Source: Thermoplasmata archaeon (lineage in GTDB: Archaea > Thermoplasmatota > Thermoplasmata > SG8-5). Taken from it: DNA of 10,029 nt. How positions within the stretch are numbered: the stretch's first letter is position 1; every line of letters begins with the position of its first letter. Of the stretch, positions 1 through 6,338 are shown piece after piece. Below the pieces are notes generated by a model. The model worked only from the letters and a program-made list of their open reading frames with translations, was not told the DNA's origin and ran no database searches. The DNA lies in assembly GCA_030655715.1 (NCBI GenBank), contig JAUSPR010000100.1, positions 1 to 10,029 on the forward strand, written 5' to 3'. The position numbers were made by a program, and so were the translations under genes.

Positions 1-69
1 CATAGAGTTATATTGTCTATTAAATTCCTGATAGAATTACTGGCTCCAGGTTTTATATCTCAGACAATG
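1..69 (-). promoter_or_regulatory. Possible promoter for a gene beyond the left edge
   Basis: This short stretch lies downstream of the DUF835 gene on the minus strand. Read on minus it holds a TATA-like GATATAAAACC at about 49-60, and its last three bases (1-3) read ATG. That would suit a minus-strand gene starting at the left edge with a leader of about 25 bases. No coding sequence of such a gene is visible, so this is a weak guess. The stretch also holds a possible out-of-frame remnant of the DUF835 gene's C-terminus (53-106), described in that entry. Confidence 0.2.
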
Positions 70-2217
70 TTATCCTATAGGCTTCATCCCCAACGGAAAG
101 TTGACGCTATAGGGCTTGCTGATGTCGAAATGAGAGCCCAGGTCGGAATAGGATGGTCTGACACCGTCCTTGTTCAGGCTGCCAATATATCTCAAAGTCT
201 CTAATAGTTTCTCTGGCAGCTTGATTAGTGACTCGCTGTGAAGAATTGTCCTGGTTTCCAGTTCTATGAGTTTCAATTCTTTCTCATCAATCACTATCGG
301 GTCTAATGATAGAATAACAATCATATGCTTGTCAATTACCAGGTCTCTCAAATCCTGAATCATTTTCAATGTTTTCTGTATTCCTATCCTTGAAATGCAG
401 TATTCAAGGCAATCAATCATGATGGCCTCGCCTCTGGGCATTTCAGAGATTATCTCTGTTATAGATTCTGGAGAGGTAATTCCTGAGCCAAGAAGATTTG
501 ATTCTGAAACCTTGATGTACCTGAACATGAAATCCAGCTTTCTATCGTAATCTTTCTTTGATTCCCTGGTGATAAGTGTTCCTGGGTATCCAACTGTCAG
601 GAGCTCCCTGAATGCCTCAAGGGATTGCATGGGTCTGGTTTCTTTTGCAAGGTAAAGGTTCCCCTCCTCAAGTTCAAACCTCATCAGTTTCTTTTTCATT
701 TCCACTTCCTTGCGTTTTCTTTTGGTAATATCCTTTATAATCAATTGAATGCCATATATACTGTCTTGACTTTTTTGAATAATCGGGGATAATTCCAACC
801 ATTTATCCGTGCCATCCTCACAGGTACACACGAGCTCGAATCGTTCAACCCTGGAACCGTTAATAACGCTATTGATGACCTGGTTGAAATAATCTAAATC
901 TATTTTGTCCATAATACAAATTTGATCCAATGTCTGGCCAAGAATATTATCCTTTTCTTGTCTGAATAGTTTCATGGTAACAGTATTGCATTCAATAATT
1001 AGTCCCTCTGTGTTCAAAATCACTATAGAATCTGGGAAATATTCGAAAAGATTCCGGAATTTTTCCTCGCTTTTCTTCAGTTCTGTCTGGGCTTTTTTCT
1101 TTTCCGTTATGTCAGTGACCATGCCAAGTATGTGAAATTCTTCGTTCAACATCATCGGGTTGTATCTTATATCAAGCAAATGATAGGTCCCATCTAAAGA
1201 TTTGACTCGCATTTCGCTACTAGCTGGTTCGCCGTTCATGACTTTCATTATGGCTTCCATTGAGCTTTTTTCATCGTCCGGATGTTTGTGGGTTCCTGCC
1301 TTTTTTCCTATCCATTCTTCCGGGTTATGACCGAGTATTCTGCCAGAGGCCGGATTTATTAAAACGTAATTAAAATCCTCGTTTATGACAAAAATTCCAT
1401 CGGTCGTATTATTGATGACCGCATCAAGGAATTCGGTTTTCTCCTTCAATAGGTCCTGGCTTTTGACCCTCAGGGTAATATCCACGACCGTGCCATGAAA
1501 TCCTATGACCAGATTGTCTTTGTATATAGGCATGGTGTTTATTTCGGTGGTCCGGATATCGCCGTTTACATGTTTCAACCGGTAGATGCCGGGTCGTTCG
1601 ACATTCGTTCCAGAGGCTATTAATTCAAGGCTTTTCCTTGCCCGTTCCAAATCGTCCTTGTAAATCAAATCAGATATCTGCAATACCTCACCATCGGCCA
1701 TTTTCAGCCCGCATATCTCCGAAGCTTGATTATTGACATAGGTTATTTGTTCTTTTACATCCATAATGAAGAAACCGTATGAGGCGGTTTCAATGAATGA
1801 CCAGTATCTGTCCTCGCTTTCTTTCAAAATTTTCTCGATTTTCTTCTGGTCGGTGATATCAATTGCAGTCTCGAACCTCACCTCCCGCCCGTCGGGCCAT
1901 TCGATGATCTGGTCTGTGTGTAAAAAATGCCTTCCGAGATGAGTATTTTCATGGTCCCAGACATGTGGAAGCTTGGTTTTTAAAATTAAGTCATTTGTGC
2001 AGAAATCGCAGGGCTTTGTCTTACCCTGCAATACCTTGTAACATTTTTTGCCTAATAAGTTATTTCCTGTGATATCCTTTAATTTTTGATTGGCAAATAC
2101 TATCTCGTACGTTGTTGGGTCACTGATGTAAATGTATTCTGGAAATTTCTCCAATATTGTTTTCATCGACTCATATTGGATATTTCCATCTTGTTTGATT
2201 TTCTCAGATTTTGCCAT
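70..2217 (-). CDS. Four-PAS sensor protein with C-terminal DUF835 domain
   Basis: Soluble multi-sensor protein of 715 residues with no signal peptide, membrane segment, histidine-kinase or cyclase domain. Four PAS modules lie at about residues 15-125, 132-250, 260-375 and 382-500; three end in the typical DIT-D/E/K-K-K linker. The DUF835 domain spans about 515-660 (YLAKE, GYPGTLITRES, MIDCLEYC and VILSLDP motifs). DUF835 is an archaeal, P-loop-like domain of unknown biochemistry, usually attached to PAS sensors. PAS1 has a cysteine cluster, CYKVLQG then PCDFC, that could bind a cofactor or metal. The last 40 residues (RPSYSDLGSHFDISKP) look like the start of a winged helix-turn-helix but stop where the recognition helix should continue. 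Another frame at 53-106 encodes RQLSVGDEAYRITLSEI, which could be its lost end. I chose the ATG at 2215-2217; a TTG three codons upstream would also fit. The partner or output is unknown. Confidence 0.85.
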   Translation of the reverse strand: MAKSEKIKQDGNIQYESMKTILEKFPEYIYISDPTTYEIVFANQKLKDITGNNLLGKKCYKVLQGKTKPCDFCTNDLILKTKLPHVWDHENTHLGRHFLHTDQIIEWPDGREVRFETAIDITDQKKIEKILKESEDRYWSFIETASYGFFIMDVKEQITYVNNQASEICGLKMADGEVLQISDLIYKDDLERARKSLELIASGTNVERPGIYRLKHVNGDIRTTEINTMPIYKDNLVIGFHGTVVDITLRVKSQDLLKEKTEFLDAVINNTTDGIFVINEDFNYVLINPASGRILGHNPEEWIGKKAGTHKHPDDEKSSMEAIMKVMNGEPASSEMRVKSLDGTYHLLDIRYNPMMLNEEFHILGMVTDITEKKKAQTELKKSEEKFRNLFEYFPDSIVILNTEGLIIECNTVTMKLFRQEKDNILGQTLDQICIMDKIDLDYFNQVINSVINGSRVERFELVCTCEDGTDKWLELSPIIQKSQDSIYGIQLIIKDITKRKRKEVEMKKKLMRFELEEGNLYLAKETRPMQSLEAFRELLTVGYPGTLITRESKKDYDRKLDFMFRYIKVSESNLLGSGITSPESITEIISEMPRGEAIMIDCLEYCISRIGIQKTLKMIQDLRDLVIDKHMIVILSLDPIVIDEKELKLIELETRTILHSESLIKLPEKLLETLRYIGSLNKDGVRPSYSDLGSHFDISKPYSVNFPLGMKPIG

Positions 2218-2244
2218 GCTGTCCAATAAGACATGACGAATCCA

Positions 2245-2253
2245 TTAATAAAA
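2245..2253 (-). promoter_or_regulatory. TATA box for the PAS/DUF835 gene
   Basis: On minus this reads TTTTATTAA, centred about 25 bases upstream of 2224. That predicts a transcript starting within about 10 bases of the gene's start codon, so a nearly leaderless mRNA. It lies in the 99-base divergent gap shared with the rightward gene at 2317. Confidence 0.45.
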
Positions 2254-2316
2254 CTTTCACAGTGAAAAATTAGCTATCATGATAAGTTTGAAATACACCT
2301 GGGAGATTCAACAGTC

Positions 2317-3858
2317 GTGAAGAAACCAAGATTCAGGAGATTTGGTATCGGCACCGGAACGAAGGTGCAGCAGGCCAATCTGAGGGCTCTGGCAAAACGG
2401 ATGGCCAAGGATCCAGGTATTCTTATTCCGGAATGTGTTGGACAGTGTTCAAGATGCCCATTCGATAAATTGCTTTTGAAACTAAGGAAGATTCAGAGTT
2501 TCAGTAAGAATTCGGCGGTACTGAAGAAATATGCCTCTGGAGGCAAGGCTCTGGAAAGGGGATACGCTGCCATGCTGATGCTGGCCAACGAGGAAACTCC
2601 AATAATGTTCGCAGAGGCCCACCTCCCGACCGGTGATGTCAATTACACAGTTCGTGGAAAGGCAAAGAAGGAAGTGCTCATCGGATTACAGCATTTTGAT
2701 GACCCGAAATTACGGCTTCTGGCCTATGCTGAGCTGGCCCATAAATTACGCGTTCATCTCTATTCACTTGGCAAGGGATTGGTTTGTTCAGGTGCCAGTC
2801 CAAAATACCCCGGTGAATTGATTTCAGAAATTCTGAGGGCCTCAAATTACAACCTTAAGAAGGGCCAGTCATGTTTCAAATGCGACCATGCCGATGAAGG
2901 TTATGGATTTGATATTGAGATAATTTCTGCAGGTCAGACAATATCTGTCTGCAAGTCCTGCGCCTTGAGGAAGCAGAATCTATTCACTGAACTCACTTCC
3001 AGGGTTTTGGCAAGGCATCCTGATGAGGATTTCAGCATTCATCTAGAGCATGATATCGAATGTCACAAAGGAGATGGGTGCACACTCTCCGGCAAAATTC
3101 CAGGCACCTCGAATATACTGGCTAGATACAAGTCCGGGGGAATCTCCGATGAAGAACTCGTCGAAGAATATGGGGCCGCAGTGAAAGCCTCGGTGGAGAA
3201 TTCAGGCAAAGTAATATTTGTTCTTGGCAACATATGTTACGAAAACGATTACGAAGCATTCATCAAGGCATTGAATCCCACGGAAATTGAGGGACTGGCC
3301 CTGAAACGCATGCTCAAAAATGCTCCAACTCCCATTCTCATGGAAACGGCCACCCCGAACGCGGTTCTCACACTTTTCTGGGATACACTCGGCGCAAATT
3401 CCATCTATGCCGTAATAGGGGACAAGGAACTGGCCAAGAAAATATTCCTGGAAACGCGGGACAGCGGCAAGCAACCGACCCAGATACTCCGGGACGCGAA
3501 AATCCAAAGCAAGAGCAAGAACGTATTGGGCGCATTACCGGACTTCAAGAACCTATCCCGGGTCGGGAAGTATGTAGATGATGTGGCCAGGACATACAAG
3601 GCTCTGGGAAAGGAGGAGATGCTCAAGCGCATCAGCACCGGCCAGGGAGATACAGTGATGAAAAATATCAACTGCGGTTTCTTAAATGCCCTCGGCGCCC
3701 TAAAAGGAAAGGAATGGCAATTCACCAAGGAAGAACAGGATTACGGTAATTATCTAACTGATTTCGCCACAGCGCTTCTGGAATCCGAGCCAGAGGAATA
3801 TACTGACGCACTCCAGAACCTGCTGACGGCCTCGGCCTCTGGGGAAACCGTCCAGTGA
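2317..3858 (+). CDS. Cysteine-rich putative zinc-binding protein, unknown function
   Basis: I do not recognise this 513-residue protein. It starts at GTG; GGGAG at 2301-2305 is a Shine-Dalgarno candidate with an 11-base spacer. The N-terminus is basic (KKPRFRRFG), which would suit nucleic-acid contact. Cysteines are clustered: C40-x3-C44-x2-C47 (ECVGQCSRCPF), then a zinc-ribbon-like pair C186-x2-C189 and C212-x2-C215, then C249-H250 and C255 (ECHKGDGC). This suggests two or three metal sites, zinc or possibly Fe-S. From about residue 265 the chain is alpha/beta with hydrophobic strands (KVIFVLGNICY; IYAVIGDKELAKK) and a helical C-terminal part. No signal peptide or membrane helix is seen. It ends flush against the convergent 120-residue gene. 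A lineage-restricted archaeal protein is the likeliest reading, and function cannot be assigned. Confidence 0.8.
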   Translation: MKKPRFRRFGIGTGTKVQQANLRALAKRMAKDPGILIPECVGQCSRCPFDKLLLKLRKIQSFSKNSAVLKKYASGGKALERGYAAMLMLANEETPIMFAEAHLPTGDVNYTVRGKAKKEVLIGLQHFDDPKLRLLAYAELAHKLRVHLYSLGKGLVCSGASPKYPGELISEILRASNYNLKKGQSCFKCDHADEGYGFDIEIISAGQTISVCKSCALRKQNLFTELTSRVLARHPDEDFSIHLEHDIECHKGDGCTLSGKIPGTSNILARYKSGGISDEELVEEYGAAVKASVENSGKVIFVLGNICYENDYEAFIKALNPTEIEGLALKRMLKNAPTPILMETATPNAVLTLFWDTLGANSIYAVIGDKELAKKIFLETRDSGKQPTQILRDAKIQSKSKNVLGALPDFKNLSRVGKYVDDVARTYKALGKEEMLKRISTGQGDTVMKNINCGFLNALGALKGKEWQFTKEEQDYGNYLTDFATALLESEPEEYTDALQNLLTASASGETVQ

Positions 3859-4221
3859 TTATTCGGTTGAATCTTCCACTTCAAAAACAGCCAGCATTTT
3901 TCTGACATCCATTTCAATTGCCTGGATGTCATCCGCGTTCGGTTGTGTTTCCTGAGATATGTCCAGTTCCTCGAAAATCATATTCTCTTGATAAAGATCA
4001 TGGGCTATTTGGACCAATCGCCAGTACTCCTTGAAAATCGGGTGAACATGGCTGTGTTTTTCTCTTTTACCGGACCAGAAATCGTCGCATTCGAAAAGCA
4101 GTGCAGCGAACCTGGACCTGAGAATCTTTCTCTCGGCGCAGGCATTTTCAGTGTCTCTCCGGCAGGTGACAGGGACCTCGTAAACATATTCGGTGGTTGA
4201 TTTGGATTTCTTGGGTGGCAT
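3859..4221 (-). CDS. Conserved-looking hypothetical protein, 120 residues
   Basis: Unrecognised small soluble protein with no signal or membrane segment. The N-terminus is lysine-rich (MPPKKSKSTTE) and the middle is helical with aromatic residues (FECDDFW, HPIFKEYWRLVQIAHDLYQ). The C-terminal third is acidic (ISQETQPNADDIQAIEMDVRK) and may form a short helix pair. Three cysteines (positions 19, 27 and 50) are not spaced like a standard zinc motif. The start is the ATG at 4219-4221, with a TATA box about 25 bases upstream, which predicts a leaderless message. Its stop codon directly abuts the stop of the convergent 513-residue gene, and its promoter lies just past the end of RNA copy A. Coding is supported by the promoter, the charged composition and the tight fit to its neighbours. 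Function is unknown. Confidence 0.7.
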   Translation of the reverse strand: MPPKKSKSTTEYVYEVPVTCRRDTENACAERKILRSRFAALLFECDDFWSGKREKHSHVHPIFKEYWRLVQIAHDLYQENMIFEELDISQETQPNADDIQAIEMDVRKMLAVFEVEDSTE

Positions 4222-4241
4222 GAGACGTAGATGGTCGTTCG

Positions 4242-4251
4242 GGATATATGA
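4242..4251 (-). promoter_or_regulatory. TATA box for the 120-residue gene
   Basis: On minus this reads TCATATATCC, centred about 25 bases upstream of the ATG at 4221. The spacing predicts transcription starting at or next to the start codon (leaderless mRNA). It separates this gene from the pelota transcript arriving from the right. Confidence 0.5.
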
Positions 4252-4263
4252 ATGTTTCCTTCA

Positions 4264-4475
4264 GTGTCAAGCGGTCAAGAACCCTCTGGTCTTTAGGCCT
4301 GAGATGAATTGGCCGAGGGCACGGATATTGGCAAAAGGAAGACCGCCATGCACCGTGCATATCCCTTCTTCTGAAATCAAAGCTAATAGGCTTTGATAAC
4401 TCAGGTGCATGGCCGACGCACGTAAACTTCCAGCACTGGCAACAAACGCCAGTTCCTTTACGGGCTGGTAGTTTA
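4264..4475 (-). ncRNA. Structured RNA repeat, copy A (3' UTR of pelota)
   Basis: Read on minus, this begins with the UAA stop codon of pelota (4475-4473). P1 is a hairpin over 4475-4423: TAAACT pairs with AGTTTA, then an A-A mismatch, CCAGC with GCTGG, and an ACTGGC/GCCAGT tip around the loop GTTTGTT. P2 pairs CCATGCACC (4412-4404) with GGTGCATGG (4354-4346). It encloses P3, ATCAAAGC (4397-4390) with GCTTTGAT (4383-4376). P4 pairs GCGGTC (4346-4341) with GACCGC (4276-4271), sharing one base with P2. P4 holds an inner CCCTC/GAGGG stem around ATTCATCTCAG, a segment shared with copy B. The tail CTTGACACT resembles copy C. Together with copies B and C, helices P2 and P3 show compensatory changes, so the structure is probably real. 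The family is not recognised. It may act as a 3' UTR or be processed into an RNA. Confidence 0.7.
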
Positions 4476-5510
4476 CGAAATTTTGTACCTCAATATAGCT
4501 CCAATTTCCCCCAATGCCTCAAGCTTCTTGCCAGCATCATTATGCTCACTCACAACCACAATTTTGGCATTTGATTCGCCAGCCTTTTCCATAATGGCCT
4601 CGAACTTGCGGGTTCTGGCAGCCGTGCTTGTTACCAGCAAGATGTCAACGGCCCCGGCATCAACAGCTCCCGAAACCTCGGCCTTCCCATAGGCGAACAG
4701 TCCATCTTTACCAATTTCTGCGAGAAGTTGCTCGACTAGCCTGGTTTCCATTCCGACCCTGGAATCCTCCAGTGTCTTGGAGCCAATGCCTTTCTTGAGA
4801 ATTTCCTGAATTGCTTCCATGCCGCTCTGACCACTGGAAATCAACTGGCTTTCCTCGAAAATTTTCGGGTTTTTCTGTCGACCATAAGTTGATATGGCCT
4901 CCTTGGCAAATCCCGGGCCAATAATGATAATGGGGCCTGGCTCCCCTGCAGATGTTATTACCTGGATAATCTCATCGAAATAATCGTCGGATTTCTCCGC
5001 TTTCTGGGAATAGAATTTTCCTGACCTTCCAGACTGAATGGTGCCCAGCTTCTTCACACCGTATTCTCTCAATTGGGCGATTGCAGCTTCCTCATCGTCT
5101 ATGGCAATGATTGTTATGAGCGGCCTTTCGGTGCATTTTTCCGCTTGCTGTAAAATATCCAGTTGATGTTTTGTCCAGGTCTTGCGGATGCTCATGTCCT
5201 CATCAATGGTGATATTCAGCGTATGATAGGCGCTGATGTCCTGAGGTCCTTCCTCGATTGTGCCGTGGATTCTGAGCCAGTTAGCAAATTCATGAAACTC
5301 GGTTTTCTCGACCCTTATGCCGAGGCGCATCTTCTTCTTCTCTCCCCGGTCGGAGCGTATCGCATCAGCCCTGGCCTCCTCCCTGCGAGCAGTGAGCGCG
5401 AAAACAAGGTCTCCGGTTTCAACTATATTATAAAGATGCCAGAGGTCGTCAAGGCTCTGGACTTTGAGGCTAATCTCTCCTGTACTATAATCCTTGTGCT
5501 TTATTCGCAA
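4473..5510 (-). CDS. pelA: mRNA surveillance protein Pelota (archaeal Dom34)
   Basis: Archaeal Pelota, the eRF1 paralogue that enters the empty A site of stalled ribosomes with aEF1A and, with ABCE1, splits them (no-go/nonstop rescue). At 345 residues it has the usual family length. The N-terminal Sm-like domain covers about 1-130 (SLDDLWHLYNIVETGDLV and RLGIRVEKTEF are typical). The central eRF1-like domain covers about 135-260 (IIIIGPGFAKEAI), with no GGQ motif, as expected for Pelota. The C-terminal domain covers about 265-345 (AVDILLVTS, GKKLEALGEIGAILRY). The start is TTG at 5508-5510, supported by GGTG seven bases upstream and by the position of the family's N-terminus; no ATG or GTG lies between it and the upstream in-frame stop. 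A 39-residue membrane microprotein gene ends 54 bases upstream and is probably co-transcribed. The stop codon is the first triplet of RNA copy A. Confidence 0.95.
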   Translation of the reverse strand: MRIKHKDYSTGEISLKVQSLDDLWHLYNIVETGDLVFALTARREEARADAIRSDRGEKKKMRLGIRVEKTEFHEFANWLRIHGTIEEGPQDISAYHTLNITIDEDMSIRKTWTKHQLDILQQAEKCTERPLITIIAIDDEEAAIAQLREYGVKKLGTIQSGRSGKFYSQKAEKSDDYFDEIIQVITSAGEPGPIIIIGPGFAKEAISTYGRQKNPKIFEESQLISSGQSGMEAIQEILKKGIGSKTLEDSRVGMETRLVEQLLAEIGKDGLFAYGKAEVSGAVDAGAVDILLVTSTAARTRKFEAIMEKAGESNAKIVVVSEHNDAGKKLEALGEIGAILRYKIS

Positions 5511-5564
5511 AGCTGAAACACCGGGCCAATCATGTGTTCCGAATATATGGTCTTATTGGCGAGT

Positions 5565-5684
5565 TCAGCCTACAACCAGCCCATACATTAAAAACAGGGC
5601 AAGGCAGAGAGCCAGTGCAAGATATTTTACCGCAGCTAACTTCCGGTTCTGTTCCAGAATATCAGTATCTATTGTCTCGTTCAT
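5565..5684 (-). CDS. 39-residue single-pass membrane microprotein
   Basis: A short open frame from ATG at 5684-5682 to TGA at 5567-5565, too short for usual gene cut-offs. The protein starts with a charged stretch (MNETIDTDILEQNRKL). A single hydrophobic helix of about 20 residues follows (AVKYLALALCLALFLMYGLVVG) and runs to the C-terminus. The acidic N-terminus and the lysine before the helix leave its orientation open. It lies between a strong TATA region (5738-5761) and pelota, same strand, with 54 bases before pelota's start, so the two probably form one transcript. The upstream GGATGGGAATAA is only a weak ribosome-binding candidate. Support comes from the promoter, the clean membrane-helix pattern and the operon position. 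The function is unknown. A chance open frame in a pelota leader is the alternative. Confidence 0.55.
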   Translation of the reverse strand: MNETIDTDILEQNRKLAAVKYLALALCLALFLMYGLVVG

Positions 5685-5737
5685 TTTATTCCCATCCAGA
5701 CAAAACGCCATACGGCGACCTGTCCCATCCAAGGAGG

Positions 5738-5761
5738 TATATATATCTAATTATATATAAA
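5738..5761. promoter_or_regulatory. Bidirectional AT-rich promoter (microprotein-pelota / RNA copy B)
   Basis: A 24-base run of A and T only, apart from one C, holds TATA boxes for both directions. On plus, TTATATATAA at 5751-5760 predicts a start at about 5780-5784, just before RNA copy B at 5788. On minus, TTTATATATAA and a second ATATATATA predict starts at about 5716-5730, giving the microprotein-pelota message a 30-45 base leader. The palindrome CGCCATACGGCG at 5706-5717 lies at or just after the minus-strand start and could be an operator or a leader hairpin. Confidence 0.6.
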
Positions 5762-5787
5762 CATTTTGTTTTGAATGGGCCTTGCTG

Positions 5788-5994
5788 TAAACTACCAGCC
5801 CCAAAGGGACTAGTGTTTGTTGCCTGGTCTGGAAGTTTACCATATGGCAGTTGCATACCTAATTTATCGAAGCAGAATAGCTTCGATTTTCGATGCTGGT
5901 GCATTCACGGTATGCAACGGTGTATCAACGACTGATTATGCCGATTCATCTCAGCCCTAAGAGGCTGAGCCTTCTCGGCATTTGGACAGTGAAT
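5788..5994 (+). ncRNA. Structured RNA repeat, copy B (stand-alone)
   Basis: Copy B has the same P1 as the other copies (5788-5839), with identical TAAACTACCAG and CTGGAAGTTTA arms and the GTTTGTTGCC segment. P2 is GTTGCATACC (5850-5859) with GGTATGCAAC (5909-5918). P3 is ATCGAAGC (5866-5873) with GCTTCGAT (5880-5887). P2 and P3 differ in sequence from copies A and C yet still pair fully. The 3' part has TGCCGA/TCGGCA enclosing CTCAGCC/GGCTGAG, and shares ATTCATCTCAG and a GACA-TGAA tail with copy A. No coding frame ends at its first UAA, unlike copies A and C, and a plus-strand TATA box lies about 33 bases upstream. I infer an independently transcribed ncRNA. The 3' end is uncertain, and hairpins continue to about 6025. 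Confidence 0.65.
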
Positions 5995-6007
5995 CCAAAT
6001 AAATCGG

Positions 6008-6025
6008 GTCGAGGAAAGGCTCGAC
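6008..6025 (+). other. Hairpin between RNA copy B and the tRNA
   Basis: GTCGAG (6008-6013) pairs with GCTCGAC's CTCGAC (6020-6025) around GAAAGG. A smaller hairpin, TTTGGA with TCCAAA, precedes it at 5981-5997. They may be the 3' end of the copy B transcript or a processing signal. No T-run follows, so it does not look like a terminator. A weak TATA-like TTTCATAAA at about 6039-6047 could serve the tRNA. Confidence 0.3.
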
Positions 6026-6075
6026 TCCTATCCCCAAGTTTCATAAAGGAGATGTTCTTTCGGGAAATTGCGTAA

Positions 6076-6184
6076 GCCCGGATAGGGTAGCTTGGATATC
6101 CTAAAAGCTTGCGGAGCTTTAGACCCGAGTTCGAAAGGAATCACCTCTTGAAAGTGGATTCCATCGAAAATCTCGGTCCGGGCG
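6076..6184 (+). tRNA. tRNA-Arg (anticodon GCG) with an intron in the T-loop
   Basis: The acceptor stem GCCCGGA (6076-6082) pairs perfectly with TCCGGGC (6177-6183), followed by discriminator G6184; no CCA is encoded. T8, A14 and G18-G19 are in place (6083, 6089, 6094-6095). The anticodon stem AAAGC/GCTTT (6104-6108, 6116-6120) encloses TTGCGGA, giving anticodon GCG at 6111-6113, which reads CGC and CGU arginine codons. The variable loop is AGAC. The T-stem CCGAG (6125-6129) pairs with CTCGG (6172-6176), but these arms are 42 bases apart instead of 7. Removing 35 bases gives the standard T-loop TTCGAAT and a 74-base mature tRNA. Everything else is intact, so this is a split gene and not a broken one. 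A seven-T terminator follows at once. Confidence 0.9.
6136..6170 (+). other. tRNA intron at position 59/60 (relaxed bulge-helix-bulge)
   Basis: A 35-base insert in the T-loop. Its interior folds as GGAATCAC (6137-6144) with GTGGATTCC (6154-6162), one G bulged. The exon's conserved TTCG (6130-6133) pairs with CGAA near the intron's 3' end (6165-6168). This central helix is flanked by AAA (6134-6136) on the 5' side and AAT (6169-6171) on the 3' side, matching the layout cut by archaeal tRNA-splicing endonuclease. Cutting after the second base of each bulge restores TTCGAAT. Shifting both cuts one base left gives the same product. The inner junction is imperfect (3 against 2 bases), so the motif is relaxed. 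Confidence 0.75.
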
Positions 6185-6187
6185 TGC

Positions 6188-6194
6188 TTTTTTT
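6188..6194 (+). terminator. Oligo-T terminator of the tRNA gene
   Basis: Seven consecutive T residues begin four bases after the discriminator base, as is typical of archaeal termination on T-runs. From here to about 6338 I see no gene or stable structure, only AT-rich spacer. Confidence 0.6.
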
Positions 6195-6338
6195 GTATAA
6201 TTAGGGCGAGAATATGTTAAATAGATTCGAGTAAAACCGGTAAAATAGCGTCTATTGGTAGTGTTCAAGCAAAATCTGTTTGTCTGCCATATATGCCAAA
6301 TATTTTGTAATTTTCAAATAGAGTAGTCAATCGGTAAA

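Noticed and set aside
3202..3728. Open minus-strand frames of about 100 codons opposite the cysteine-rich gene
   Set aside because: They lie antisense within a longer frame that has better coding character, with no promoter or ribosome-binding site.
4148..4396. Short frames on both strands across the copy A region
   Set aside because: They overlap the repeated RNA element and the start of the 120-residue gene; the equivalent frames are not kept in copies B and C.
4376..4412. Hammerhead-like self-cleaving ribozyme, from ACCTGA next to the P2/P3 junction
   Set aside because: The required CUGANGA and GAAA core strands are absent, and the ACCTGA is not kept in copy B.
5788..5994. H/ACA guide RNA identity for the repeated element
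   Set aside because: No clear kink-turn plus pseudouridylation pocket followed by ACA is present at a consistent place in all three copies.
6004..6030. RNase P RNA, because of a GAGGAAAG motif
   Set aside because: The motif is part of a simple hairpin, and no other conserved RNase P RNA region is visible nearby.
5494..6075. Open plus-strand frames across the promoter and RNA copy B region
   Set aside because: Their sequence is set by the hairpins and AT-rich promoter, the products are low-complexity and unlike any family, and the structured RNA explains the region better.
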